Positions 21,955 through 33,227 of a DNA stretch of 64,000 bases are shown here, in pieces. This DNA is from Zasmidium citrigriseum (lineage: Eukaryota > Ascomycota > Dothideomycetes > Mycosphaerellales > Mycosphaerellaceae): assembly GCA_002786025.1 (NCBI GenBank), contig NHNW01000008.1:744001-808000 (forward strand). Direction: 5' to 3'. The stretch's first letter is position 1. Every line of letters starts with the position of its first letter. The notes under the pieces were generated by a model. The model had not been told where the DNA came from. It made no database searches and was given only the letters and a program-made list of their open reading frames with translations. The translations under genes were made by a program, and so were the position numbers.

Positions 21955-23289
21955 CCTTTCAAGATCCAGTGTCACCGCATAGTCCAGAGCATCAATGCAA
22001 GAAGCAGCAGAGAAGGAAAGCAAGACAGACAGAGCACGGTCAAGGGAGAGAGCTGCTGCAGGCGTGTGAGGTGTTCAATGATGTCGCATCACTGTGGAGC
22101 CGGCGCGCCATACATTGATTGCACTCTAGCCCTCTTCTGTCACGAGCACGAGGCCCATGTGAGCGGGGGCACAGAACTAGAGTTGCAGGGCACACTTTCG
22201 CACCAGCGCAGAGAGTCGAAGCGAAGACAGGCTAAAATGGGCACGCACGCAGCACGGCTTTGCGGACGTGCCATTGGCGCTGGCGATCGTCTGGGTGTGT
22301 GTCTGGTACTGGTACTGGGACGCTCGTCAGCCGCCCAGAGGACCCCCAAGAAGGCGCTTTTGCCCCCCGGTGGAGGTGGAGGTGGCCACCACATCGCCCT
22401 GCTGCGATATGCATGGCATATTGCTTTGGAGGGGAGTGCCGTCTCGCCAGCCGAAGCGACGTCTTACACGATCTCCTTCTGGAACCTTTTCCAGCGGGGG
22501 AGGCCGGCCTTCGACCCCAGGTTGGCGCCATTGCAGATGCATGTCGTCGAGATAGCGTGGTGGGTTTGCCAAAGCCACGCTCAAAACACGAGGGGCGGAA
22601 CTTGCCATCGCCGTCAGCAGCCGTGTCTATCAATGTTCCACAGATGTTCGAAGCTATCCACGATGGTCGCAGGCACCTTCCCCATCTCAAACGGTCGGAG
22701 ACGGCAGGAGGTCACACAAAATCAGGCTAAATCTCCCCATAGCGCCGAACTCTGGTAGATTTCCGATTTCCCACATGGACACCATCCAAAGGATCAGGAT
22801 CACGCCTGTCACGTTGACACAACATGGCAAAGCGTCAACTACCGACGCTGCGGTTCCTCTCAGCCCTTCCAACTTCGCCTTCGATACGACGTTGTACAGA
22901 AGCATATTGCAATCTTCGGTTCTTGGGTTTGCTGGGCTGACGTGGAACAGTGCTGTTCTTTTGCCCTTCTGGCTCTGGAGCTGTGCGAGGTAGTGTGGTT
23001 CTCGATTTTAGATACGAGCGACGGTCGAAAGTTTAAAGGCCATCGTCGGTCCCTTTCAGTGCCACTTCAGCCGTCTTTTGAGAAGGGACAAAGATAGTCG
23101 CAACACGAGACATGGTGACGGTGTGGCTCAGAATCAAACAGAACATTGATTTGATCGTTCGTTCCGAACCCGATCATCAGCTAGAAGTACCTGTAGAGAC
23201 TGTCTACACGCAAAAAGCAAACGGCCCTTCTCTAAATAAAGATCGTATATGTGCCCATCGAACGCCATTCCCAATCATTAGCATCAAGA
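21955..23289. other. 1.3-kb upstream region of the Zn2Cys6 gene
   Basis: No coding sequence supported, although frames on both strands at 22140-22760 are open for 80-280 codons and overlap each other. A G-rich GGTGGAGGTGGAGGTGG run sits near 22370. The region separates the start of the Zn2Cys6 gene from the 3' end of the quinate-repressor-like gene, so it contains one promoter and one terminator. Confidence 0.4.
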
Positions 23290-25390
23290 TCATGTATATA
23301 AATTCCTTCCTCCTACCAACCTCACAAAGTCCCATGGCACGTTCTCCCCAATGAGCAATCTTAAAGTCTCAACAATCGTCCAAGCATTAACATCTGCAAC
23401 GCCATTCGATGCCCATCCGAGCGAGGATGCGATCGAGACAGAATCCCCTTTCCCTTTAATTCCATTCGACAAGTCAACAAATATCTTGCCTGATCGATTC
23501 GTCGGCTTGCGATTGGTATTGCTGTAGTGTTTGATAATAGGAGACACGAGGTGCGACTTCTCGGCCGGCAATGCAGAGATGATCACAAATGGATTCTCCA
23601 CTCGTTTCAGATCATCGAGCCCCTGGAGCTGCTGGGCGTCAACGCTCAAATGGGACTTGACGCCGAAGCCGATTGTGTATATGGAGCCGATGTCCAGACT
23701 TGTCAAGGCGTATATTGCGGCCGCGGCTTGTGCCTCGCTGTTGCCGAGGACGAGCGCGGTTCGGCCAGCGTATGCTGAAGGTACGAAATGCCTTGTCAAG
23801 GTTGCGCGAATGCCTTTCCATGTGACATTGTCGGCGACGAGCGTTCTGCCGCTGTTGGTGCAGCGGACGGCGATTGTGTCGACTTGACCGATGGCGGATG
23901 CGGCTTCGGTGAGTGTAGGGAGGTAGGGTGCTGTCTCCACGGGGAGAGGTGGGTTGATGTAAGCGCCGCCAAACTGCTGTCTGCTCAGGAAGGGTTCGAT
24001 CGAGCCGTGCGGCAAAGTGTCGACTGTCGTGAGTTGATGAGGTTGGCTCAACTCGTTCAAGCACTTCTCGAAGAACACTGCCAGTCCATTGGAGCGCACA
24101 TGGCCGATAGCATACATATCCAGTCGAGGCATCTGGCCCATGGAATGCAACATGGAGTTGATCTCAGCTGCACTCAGTTGCCCTGGCGCCGCAATCAAGG
24201 GCAGTAGTGGATGCGTGATCGGTGTAAAGACCTTGTTCAGCGTCCTCGAAAGTTGGCCGACAGTACCCATATTCAGACCCGAGAAGGGAGGATTCGACGG
24301 AGTGCTTTGAATCGTTGATCGGAAGTACTCCAGCTCGTAGTTGTCCTCCATATTATTGACCAGCGCAATCATTTTGACAATGTCGCCGTATACTGCGCCT
24401 TCTTTGAACAAGCGATGTGCGTCTGGTGATGCCCATTTGAACTGCCCGGAGAAGTCGTGCCAGGCAGATATAATCTTGCTGTTCCCCTTCTCGGCGGCAA
24501 GCTGTCGGCGCATGGGCTCTGGAAGCCAAAGCTCGACATCGACGTATTCGCAGCCCCACTGCATGGCTTTGCGCAAGTACTTGTAGAAAAGCGCCGGGTC
24601 CTCCATGGGAAATCGTCCATTCTCCCGAGTACATCTTGTGGTGAAGATGATTGGCAGCTCGGTCCTTTGACGGAGAAGCATCACCTGCTCGCCGACATAC
24701 TTCAATCCAGGCACGGCGCTGAAGTCTCCATCCGTGGCAGGGTCTCTAAGTAGGTCAACTCGAAGCTCCACAGAGTCTGCGCCAACCGATAAGATGTCCA
24801 GATTCGGCAGAGCCCCGCGGATATCAGGAAATGTCGTCGACAATAGCGTCGTGCGCTGCTTCCTCTTCAGATCCTCATGCGGCTGAATCTGCCCCAGTAT
24901 AAATCCCAAAAACCGCGCCAGATCCCTTCGTATCGGAGTCCTGTGGGTATAAAGATACTCATAATCGCAAAAAGAAGTCAAATGCTCGTCCCGTAAGTCC
25001 CGTGAATCAATGCAGTGGGTCGTAATGATCGTCCTGTCCAGTTTGCGCAAAGACTCCGGCTCCGTAATGAAATCATTCTGTACTCCAATCACCACCTCAT
25101 CCAACCATCCCTTCGCATCCTCCCACGAACCCGCGACGGCGTGCGTATGACCGAGGACGTCCGCGACGACCCTGGTGATCTCTTCTTGACCCGGGTCGTG
25201 AACGATGAGCAGTCGCGGAGGCTCGTTGTGGATGATCTCCTCAATCTTCATCACGCCATTGGATTTGATCATGGCAGCAGAAACGACAGCTCCTGCTGCC
25301 AGGAGAGAGAGAGTATGTAATCCGCCTTCGCGACTGCAGGTCACCGGATCGAGATGTCGTGCGCGCCGTGGCCGAGGCTGGAGAAGGCAT
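23290..25390 (-). CDS. Quinate-repressor-like / AROM C-terminal-like protein (682 aa)
   Basis: Homologue of the fungal quinate repressor (QutR, Qa-1S), which descends from the last three domains of the AROM shikimate-pathway protein. Model: exons 25390-25345 and 25292-23290; without the 52-bp intron the start would be ATG 25272 (660 aa). Residues ~40-150 align in position with shikimate kinase but have lost the P-loop (LIVHDPGQEEI instead of G-x4-GKT/S). Residues ~170-400 match type I 3-dehydroquinase and keep ELRVDLL, TTRC, the AWHDF histidine and the IVKMIALV lysine. The last ~270 residues resemble shikimate dehydrogenase, but the catalytic-lysine motif is replaced by GAYINPPLP; LVADNVTWKG keeps an Asp. 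Known relatives are transcriptional repressors rather than enzymes. No quinate catabolic genes lie nearby. Confidence 0.78.
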
Positions 25391-27244
25391 GGTTAGGGAC
25401 AGGCGTCTTTGGGCAACAGCGTCTCACGAAGATTGCTGCTGGGGTGGTGGATGCAGGGCTACTTACTGGGTGCTATGGGATGGTCGGACTTGCTGTGCGG
25501 CAGAGCGATGCCATATACACATGCTGCGTACAGTCCGAACTGTTACCACTGCGGTGGAACAGAATGACAGCGCGCGCCGTCAGTCTGTAGCAAGCCTCTG
25601 TTTTAAGTGTGTCGTGAGAGATGTGCCGACATGGATCTCGGCAGAGACGAGACGACGAGTTTTGATAAGGGAAGGAAACAATTGTTCGAGACGCTCGCTT
25701 GTTCGCTTCTGTTGAGACGTCAGGTCTTGGGAGTTCTGTCACGGAAATTCATGCCTGCACCAGAAAGCATGTCGTCGACGTAGCTCGCGTGCATCGGGTG
25801 GACGGCTAAATCCTTCCAACTGACTTTCACCCCGGTCGATCCTGCGGAAGAACTACAACGCATCTCTCCGCCAATCAACGATCATAAAGTCCACCAAAAA
25901 TCCTCCGTCTTCTTGGGCGCCGGCTCCACTTCTGTCGATACTACACGCCTACTTTTTGCTGTAGCAGCACCACTAAAGTAAATTCTATTAGAACCGGCAT
26001 CTCAATCCGAGTACGACTGTGAGTCCGGTGACCGTACGTACAGTCAACCTTCATCAGCTTCAATCAATTGGCAGATAGTCGAGCAATGGGGCCTCTGGAG
26101 GCATTGCAAAGCCTTGCATTCCCACAGCCATATCTTGCCAACAACACCACCATATTCCCTCACAAACGCCTCAAATCGCACTCGCCTACCACACCTTCCC
26201 TCGGCCATCTCGCAATTCCATCCATGTCCCCAACCAAACATCAAACATTCACAGCACGGAAATACTCACCAAGGTTCCTCATTCCCACCCAGCGCCATTG
26301 GTGGATCTTCCACGACCACCTCTCGCCGAAACCACTCACACCATCAAAGTCCCATCATCACTCGCTTCATCGGCACATCACCTCCCACCGCCAAGCCACA
26401 ACCCGGAACATCTTCAATCCAGAACTTCCTTCTTCTCGCTCGATCGTCCAAGTTGTGTATGTAATCTTCGGTACTTGTTCTCATCCGGACGATCGTCAAC
26501 GCTCCTGGCACGGAACGACAACGTCCATATCCTCCAGGGTGATTCAGCATTGCGAATAGGGAAGGAATTTGTCCGGTCGGGCCACGACGGGACCTTAATG
26601 GGTGTTGCGCTGATTCGCATTTGCCTGTCGAGGAAGATGCGTGTCCAACAGACTGGTCTTATACGCAGTGCTTCTACCAGATGGCGTAAGCATACCACAT
26701 CCATATGATGTATCTATCCTGTTCAGCCCGGTTGAACTGTCTGTACCATCCCTTCCGTTCGTCTTGCCACCTGAGGTGAATGCATAGTATGGACTCATAA
26801 GAAGCCTGACATCATAAAGAGATACTGCTACATGAGGTATAACTGCCGTATTCAGTACATGTACAACAAGGAGCCATGGGAATCAATGCCAAGGAAACAA
26901 ATTTGACTATATGAACAAAGACAATAAACAAGAAGTTGATATTCAAGCCTTCCCTTGTCCCCGTCTTAGGAGATCAAGTTAAGCCTTCATAGAAATGGTA
27001 AAATCCAAGCAACTGCAAACAGATGATTCTCTCTCGCGCGCAACACACAATGGACAGATATGGTCAAAAAATACACATCGGGACACACATCACAACTTTG
27101 ATTTTCCTTCTCAGTTCGCTTTCGCTTCGTTTTGTGATGGTCGGGGGATATCAAAAGTGGCAGCGCTGATCCTGCGTCGTCGTGAGATCGTGAAGTTGGG
27201 TTTCGAAGCTGCAAGTTTCCATGACGTTCCTTCTCTCTATCGAT
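25391..27244. other. Intergenic, 1.85 kb
   Basis: Between the quinate-repressor-like gene and the Ser-rich protein. One weak open frame (26086-26559) is listed separately. The stretch 26100-26450 is strongly C-rich on the plus strand, which keeps all three plus frames open and makes coding calls unsafe. The part 26800-27240 probably includes the 3' region of the Ser-rich protein gene. Confidence 0.4.
26086..26559 (+). CDS. Doubtful hypothetical protein (157 aa)
   Basis: ATG at 26086 (MGPLEALQSLAF) opens a frame of 158 codons. Composition is rich in Pro, His, Ser and Thr, which follows from the CT-rich DNA, and two other plus frames are open over the same interval. No motif, signal peptide or splice evidence. 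Listed only so the reader knows it was considered. Confidence 0.15.
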   Translation: MGPLEALQSLAFPQPYLANNTTIFPHKRLKSHSPTTPSLGHLAIPSMSPTKHQTFTARKYSPRFLIPTQRHWWIFHDHLSPKPLTPSKSHHHSLHRHITSHRQATTRNIFNPELPSSRSIVQVVYVIFGTCSHPDDRQRSWHGTTTSISSRVIQHCE

Positions 27245-29308
27245 TTAGTTGTAGCCGGCTGGCTGCTCGTAACCGGCTGGCTTGCTGGGCACAGGGGTCA
27301 CGTAGGCAGTGCTGACTGGGGCAGCAGGGCTGGACGAGCTCGACGAAGGAGCGTAGGTGTATGGCTTCTCCGACGTCTTGCCGTAAGATGGAGGCGTGTA
27401 GACCGCAGGGCCGCTAGCAGTCGAGCTGGAGCTGGAGCTCACTGGAGAGGCAGGCGTCGACGAAGAGCTGCTGGCGCTGGAGGTGGTCTCTGGCGAGGCT
27501 GGGACAGTGGAGCTGCTCTTGCCATAGCCGGGGGCACCAGGGGCGCTAGAGGTAGTCTCGGGCGAGGCTGGGACAGTGGAGCTGCTTGGGCCATAGCCTG
27601 GAGCTCCAGGGGCGCTAGAGGTGGTCTCAGGAGACGCCGGAGCAGTGGAGCTGCTGCTGCCAGTTGGGTAGCCCATTGGCTTGGAAGCGGAGGAGCTCTC
27701 GCTTGGGTATGGAGCAATTGGGCTGCTGGAAGTCTTGGTGTAGGTGATGAAGCCAGAGCTGCCACCAGCAACGCCAGAAGACGATGGGTAAGCACCAGTG
27801 GTTGGGTAGTAGGCAGGCGAGCTCGACTGGATGGGGCCAACAGACTTGGAGGGGGTGCTGGCTGGGATGGTGACGTAGACAGTCTCCTTCTCAGTGACGG
27901 TGACAGTGTTTGGCACGCAGGTCTCGCCGCCGTATCCAGGAGCAGATGCGGATGGGGTGGAGTATCCAGCGTTGGTGACAGGGGTCGAGGCCGAGCCGTA
28001 GCCACCTGGGGATCCGGGGGTGCTCTTGACGGGGTAGACGGTGATGAAGTTGGTCAGGGTGGAGGTAGACTTGACGGTGGTGTAGCCAGTGGTGGTCTCA
28101 CCGCCGTAGCCTGGAGCAGAGCCGGAAGGAGACTCAGCGCCGCCAGTTGGCTTGGTCATGTAGAGGGTAGAGGTAATGTACGCAGTCGACGTAGAGTGGA
28201 CGGTGGTCGTGACAACAGTGGTGGAGGATCCGTGGCCAAGAGTGTAGGTCAGGGTGTGGTTGGTCACGATCGTGGAGGTAGCGCAGTCCTCGCCGTTGCA
28301 GCCGTAGCCTGGAGGAGAGCCAGAGCCACCGGTAGTGATTGGCGAGTATGGGGTGCTGGAAGATCCAGTGCCCATTGGGTAGGATGGCTTGCTGGACGAA
28401 CCACCGTAGGTTGGGATGGCCGGGGTGGAGGAGCTCTCTGGGGAGACAGGAGTCGACTCAGCGGGCTTGGAGTAAGAGGCCGAGGCGGAGGAAGAAAGCT
28501 TGGAGGCGCTCTTCTCGGGGCAGACGGTCGTGTAGACCGAAACGGTGCTGGTGGTCATGACTTCAGTCTTGCTCTCGGCCGGGCAGTCGGTGACCGTTGG
28601 GGCGCAGCTGGTGATGGTGATGACCTTGGTCTCAGAGATAGTGGCCGTGGTCATCTTCTCAGAGCTGCTGCTGTAGCCAGTGCTCAATGGAGCAGACACG
28701 GAAGAGCTCGTGGTCAAGCCGGTCGAGAGAGGGGCCGATGGAGAGCTGCTTGAGCTGTATCCGGTCGAAAGAGGAGCAGATGGCGAGCTGCTGGAAGAGG
28801 AAGAGCCATAGACCGGTGGCACCGGGGCCGAAGAGGAAGAAGAGACTGGTGCAACTGGCGAAGAGCTGCTGCTAGAGCTGCTGCTGGAAGAGCCATAAAC
28901 TGGGGGCGCTGGTGCGCTGGAAGAGCTCGAGGAAACGGGAGCGGCGGGCGTAGTGCTGCTGCTGCTGCTCGAGGCACCGTAGACTGGTGGTGCCGGGGCA
29001 GAGGACGAGCTCGAAGAGACGGGGGCAACCGGCACGGACGAGCTGCTGCTGGAGGCTCCGTAGACTGGGGGAGCGGGAGCGCTCGAGGTTGTCAAAGGCG
29101 CAGCAGGCGTGGTGGAGGTGCTGGCGCCGTATCCCACAGGAGCAACGGGTGTAGAGCTCATGACCTCGCTCGTGCTGTTGGCGCTCTCGTAGGTCGGCGC
29201 GCCATATCCCTCGGGGGCGGCACCGTAGCCTGCTGGGGCTTCACGGCGAAGGTCGCGAGCGCTGGCGCCGAGCGCAAGGGCGGCGACGAAGGCAAACTTG
29301 TTGAACAT
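27245..29308 (-). CDS. Ser/Pro-rich secreted cell-wall-type repeat protein (687 aa)
   Basis: Probable extracellular or wall protein. A signal peptide (MFNKFAFVAALALGASA) precedes RDLRREAP, a possible processing site. Residues ~28-60 have GYGAP-like units; ~77-170 hold about four copies of an APAPPVYG unit joined by poly-Ser and APVSSS; ~178-213 hold SAPLSTG units. The centre carries Thr-rich blocks usual in fungal adhesin-like proteins (VSVYTTVCPE, TVTVTEKETVYVTI, HSTSTAYITSTLY), and three ASPETTSSAPGAPGYG copies occur near 585-640. Only a few Cys are present. The C-terminus (GYEQPAGYN) has no hydrophobic GPI tail, so anchoring is probably non-GPI or the protein is free. Heavy O-mannosylation is likely. 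No introns. A large antisense frame is a product of the repeat codon bias. Confidence 0.82.
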   Translation of the reverse strand: MFNKFAFVAALALGASARDLRREAPAGYGAAPEGYGAPTYESANSTSEVMSSTPVAPVGYGASTSTTPAAPLTTSSAPAPPVYGASSSSSSVPVAPVSSSSSSAPAPPVYGASSSSSSTTPAAPVSSSSSSAPAPPVYGSSSSSSSSSSSPVAPVSSSSSAPVPPVYGSSSSSSSPSAPLSTGYSSSSSPSAPLSTGLTTSSSVSAPLSTGYSSSSEKMTTATISETKVITITSCAPTVTDCPAESKTEVMTTSTVSVYTTVCPEKSASKLSSSASASYSKPAESTPVSPESSSTPAIPTYGGSSSKPSYPMGTGSSSTPYSPITTGGSGSPPGYGCNGEDCATSTIVTNHTLTYTLGHGSSTTVVTTTVHSTSTAYITSTLYMTKPTGGAESPSGSAPGYGGETTTGYTTVKSTSTLTNFITVYPVKSTPGSPGGYGSASTPVTNAGYSTPSASAPGYGGETCVPNTVTVTEKETVYVTIPASTPSKSVGPIQSSSPAYYPTTGAYPSSSGVAGGSSGFITYTKTSSSPIAPYPSESSSASKPMGYPTGSSSSTAPASPETTSSAPGAPGYGPSSSTVPASPETTSSAPGAPGYGKSSSTVPASPETTSSASSSSSTPASPVSSSSSSTASGPAVYTPPSYGKTSEKPYTYAPSSSSSSPAAPVSTAYVTPVPSKPAGYEQPAGYN

Positions 29309-31667
29309 ATTGAGTTGCGGTCGAATCGTAATCTTGGGGTTGCTGTTTCAAAAGCGGCTGTTCGGTATGAATGATGCGGTAGGGCAGGAAATCAATTCCG
29401 CCTAGAAAGCAAGCAAACAACACACGCGCAAAGTAATGAGTGACTGAAGTGCTAAAGAGCGTGGGTGTCTACGAGAGACAAAGTGAGTGTGCTGTCGCGA
29501 ACAGAAGCAAGCCTTGGAGAGGGAAAGAAGCCCAAGAGAAACGGGGTGTATGGGGATGCGAAAGCACAAAAGGCGCGCCTCCGTCCCCTTGTCGCCGACT
29601 CATGCGTAGTCTCATCCAGTGCAATTAAAGCAGACGCAGCGGTCTAAAAGCTAATCCCGGGCGCTAGGCTTTGTACAGCATCGAGACGCAGGTACGCGCG
29701 AATCAAAGCCCGTGAATGCGATCGGACAGGGGCCATGCAGGAACAGCCGCATAGCGGCACAAAGCGGCTCGCCGTGGACGCTCTGCCCATCTGTGGCGTT
29801 GATTCGCTGGGCGTGGTGACGGGCAGCTTTCTTTCAGCGCTGCCATCTGGCCAAAGAGGTGGCCGAATGCCATTCATTGGCAAAGACCCTCTCATCTTGT
29901 TGGAACAATACACAAGCACAATAGGCCCAGTTGCCTGTGGTCGGCCGCGAATGGGCTGGAGAGGATCCATCATCTCGCGTACAGACTCGTACAATTATTA
30001 CCCCGGCAGGCGATCGGGAGGCCAGTCCAGTTGGCGTCGTACGGTGAGGAAGCGGTCTCTTGCCACGGCGGCCACGCTTCTGTTGTGGTACATCGAAACG
30101 TCGGAAACTGCGCTGCCATGCGTTGGCAATCCTTGCGTTGTCCGAACCAAAGTCGGGAGCTCACGCCGTCTTTCTGCACGCAGCCGCAAGAAAACGTGAA
30201 AACATCCCGAAAGAAGTGCTCCAGAATTCGTCGCGCAGTAGCACAGTGTGGAGTGTATGCCCACGTTTGCATCCTCCGCGGCGCTCGTCGTAGTTTCAGC
30301 TAAAATTAATAGACTGTGGCTCCTCCTCGGTCGGCAACTGGTAGCCGTTGGCAACGCGGGCGGACGCGCACTTGTCACGACGACGTTATCTGAACAGATT
30401 GCTTGTTTTCGTAGCCTCAGGCCGGCGTCCAAGTCGTAGGCCATCGACACGTCGTCCTTTCGAGTTCCAGATTTCCATGATCGCCGTGCAGCACATCGCA
30501 ATCATCTCCAGAGAAATGCATCAAGTACAGTGCATCTGAGCAGATTTCATGTCGGTAAGGCTCTTCGGCGTGGCGTTGTGGCGAAGCCAAAGTGTTTCGC
30601 AGAACTACACGTGCGGGCAAGGACCAGCATGGCCCGTCTGCTTCAAACTGAGTCGACATCCGGCAGTAAGCATGGTCCTCGTGTGTCGCAGCCTTGTGGG
30701 CGGCCATGCTGGCTCAGAAATAGGCCTGGATCGCGTCATGTCGAAGTCTAATGGCCTCGACTCTTCTGCAGGCGACGACCTGTGGCGAGAAGGTTTCAAG
30801 GAGGCCGAAGCGACGGCGGAAAGGTGATATTCCGAATGCGTTTCAATACGGCCGACTGACTTGGTATGAGACGAGTGTGAAGACGGAGGTGAAGAGGAAG
30901 AGGTTTCGAAAGACGGAGGGCAGGCAGGCCAGGTTTTGCGGCAAGAGCAAGGAATGCTGCTGACAGTGACAGCGGGGGCAGGAGCATTCATGAGCATTCC
31001 AGCGAACCTTACTCCAACATCACCTCGTATTCAAGCGACCTTCACGAAAGCAGAAAGAAACCATAACAACCATTCTTTACTCTACACCGTCGTCGCCTCA
31101 GCAACATCTCTCCATACTCAAATCCGCCAAAGGACACACTCAAGCTCAACCTGGGAACCCTGCCACTCCTGACACGGGGGAACATGTTCCCTCGCAAAAC
31201 GTGACGAGATCTCACTCCCTCACACTGGGTTTCCCAGCTCCGAAAGCTACGAAAGGCCAAGTGAAACAGCCGATACTGGAGAAGTGCTTCAATGCACCCG
31301 AAATGGCGTGCTGAGAACTTGGGTGTGCAGTCCTTGATGACATGAAGGGTCAGACTGTGTGATCGTCAATAGGCAGACTCTTGTTTCTGCAGCTTACATG
31401 TGAAAGGCAAGATGGAGGTGGTGACAAGAGCAGTTGTCATCATCGTCTGTGGAGTGGACAAGACGACCTTATGCAAGATCGAAAGTCTAATAGGTGTTGA
31501 CTGCTCAGGCGCAACAGGGTAAGTCCAACCTGCTCTACATCAAGCTCTCGTTTCTCCACAAAGACCTCGCTCTGCATGAGTTTTCAACCCATCCGCAATA
31601 CCAGGAATAGTAGACTCCGTGACCAACTCTCCCCATCGCATCACACCCCAAACACAACCCTCCCGCC
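29309..31667. other. Intergenic, 2.35 kb
   Basis: Upstream of the Ser-rich protein and downstream of the GH76 gene (convergent-free, both on the minus strand). Only short frames, none with motifs. A long promoter for the wall protein is the simplest reading. No transposon or RNA gene recognised. Confidence 0.4.
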
Positions 31668-33227
31668 TCAATCCCTCAAACCAACAACCGCACAATCAAC
31701 CCCATCACTCTCAGGAAACGCACTCGCCGGATTCAGCGCCAAAACCGCATTAATAACATCAATCGCCTGGCTGTAACACACCTCAAGTCAGCAAACTCCC
31801 ACACCAAAAAGGAAAACTCAACTCACAACTGCCACTTCAAAGCATCCTCCTCCCTCTCCGGCGCCTCAAACGGCCCCGTCCACTTCCCCCCAAACACAAG
31901 CGGCTTCCTCGCATCATCACTATCCCTCGTAACCAGACTCCAGTACTGAATATTCACATACTGCCTTATAGCATCCCGGAGTTCCTCGTCCATGTATCCG
32001 TAGATGAGATGTAGTCGTCGGATGAGAATGCCCATGAACCCGACGACGGAGCGGCCGGCGGGGTTTTGGGTAGCGGGTGTTTCGAGCAGGACGCCTTGCT
32101 CAGTGTTCCAGACGGAGGAGGTCATTGCGTTGATGGCGGTGCGACGGGCGATGGAGGTCATGGTGCTGTTGGCGGTTATGTTGCCGAGGAGGGCGTAGGC
32201 GCCGATGTAGTTTGCTGTGATGGCTGGATTCCCAACAATCAACACCTCCTCACTTCCCTCGTGATACTTGAAAGGGGTAGACGTACTAGTAATCAAATAC
32301 TCCGTCGGCTGCGAGCAATTATTCCCATCGATATGGCCCCTCGCGAACCCCGTCTCAGGATCGAGGAAGAAGCGATCGAAGAATTGCAGCGCGGAGGAGG
32401 CTTTGTCGCAGTAGGTTCTATCGCCGGTGATGAGGCAGAGTTTGGCGGAGAGGAGGGCGTAGCCTGCTGTTGAGCCGGAGTCGATTTGGGGGTCGGCGGC
32501 GGCTTTGTTGTTGGGGACGGTTGGGTTGCCGTTTTGCCAGTCTGTAGGACCTCGTCAATATAATCCAATGGGAACGGCATGTGTAGTATCAGACTTACAA
32601 ACACCCCCAAGCATACTCTTCCCATCACACTCCGCCTGCAACTTATTCCACGGATAGTGCGTCCCTTCCAAATACCCCTTCTCAATAACCGTCTCATTAA
32701 TAAAGCCATGGTTGGTGATAAACTGCTTAAGACATCAGCCATTCCCTCTCTCCTTTGCTCAAATGAATCAGGCGACTCACCTCCCAAACCCCCTTCGCCT
32801 TCTCCAACAACTCCCCCACCCCATAAGCCCTCCACCCCACAATCGCCGCCATCGCACTCCAAGCCGCATCATCATTAAAGCAATCCACAAGCGGGACACC
32901 CCAATAACTAAAACACCCACTCTGATGCTCCGAAGCAAACTGCTCCTCAGCACCAAACTGATTGACGAAAGGCTCGGTGTCTTGCTGCATATCCCATATC
33001 GCGACGGTGGTCCAGGCGTTTTGGGCTTTCCAGTCGGTGTTGTTTTGGATCGAGTCCGAGGAGACGAGGTGCCGGACGCTGGCGTAGGAGGTGTTGATTA
33101 TGGTCGGGAGGGATTGGAGGAAGATGGGGGAGACGTAGGTGGTGTTGAGGATTGGGGATCGTGGGGCTAGGGGGCTGGCGAGGGTTAGGGAGGGGAGGAG
33201 GAGGGTGAGTGTAAGAGGGGATAGCAT
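31668..33227 (-). CDS. GH76 alpha-1,6-mannanase-like secreted enzyme (463 aa, 4 exons)
   Basis: Glycoside hydrolase family 76, endo-acting on alpha-1,6-mannan; fungal Dfg5/Dcw1 relatives attach wall proteins to glucan. Exons are 33227-32781, 32725-32599, 32541-31827 and 31770-31668 (464 codons; start of exon 2 could be 32722 instead). A signal peptide (MLSPLTLTLLLPSLTLA) leads to WKAQNAWTTVAIWDM, and the catalytic Asp pair lies in CFNDDAAWSAMA. Other family features are GGVYWQNGN across intron 2, STAGYALLSAKL, ITGDRTYCDKA and ARGHIDGNNCS. There is no C-terminal GPI signal, so this looks secreted rather than plasma-membrane anchored, unlike Dfg5. N-glycosylation sequons are frequent. Confidence 0.87.

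Noticed and set aside
23290..25390. Quinate utilisation cluster or a complete AROM enzyme
   Set aside because: No other qut/qa genes flank it, and the dehydroquinate synthase and EPSP synthase parts of AROM are absent.
27221..28753. 510-codon plus-strand frame rich in Gly, Arg and Trp
   Set aside because: Antisense to the Ser-rich repeat protein. Serine codons read backwards avoid stops, which explains the length.
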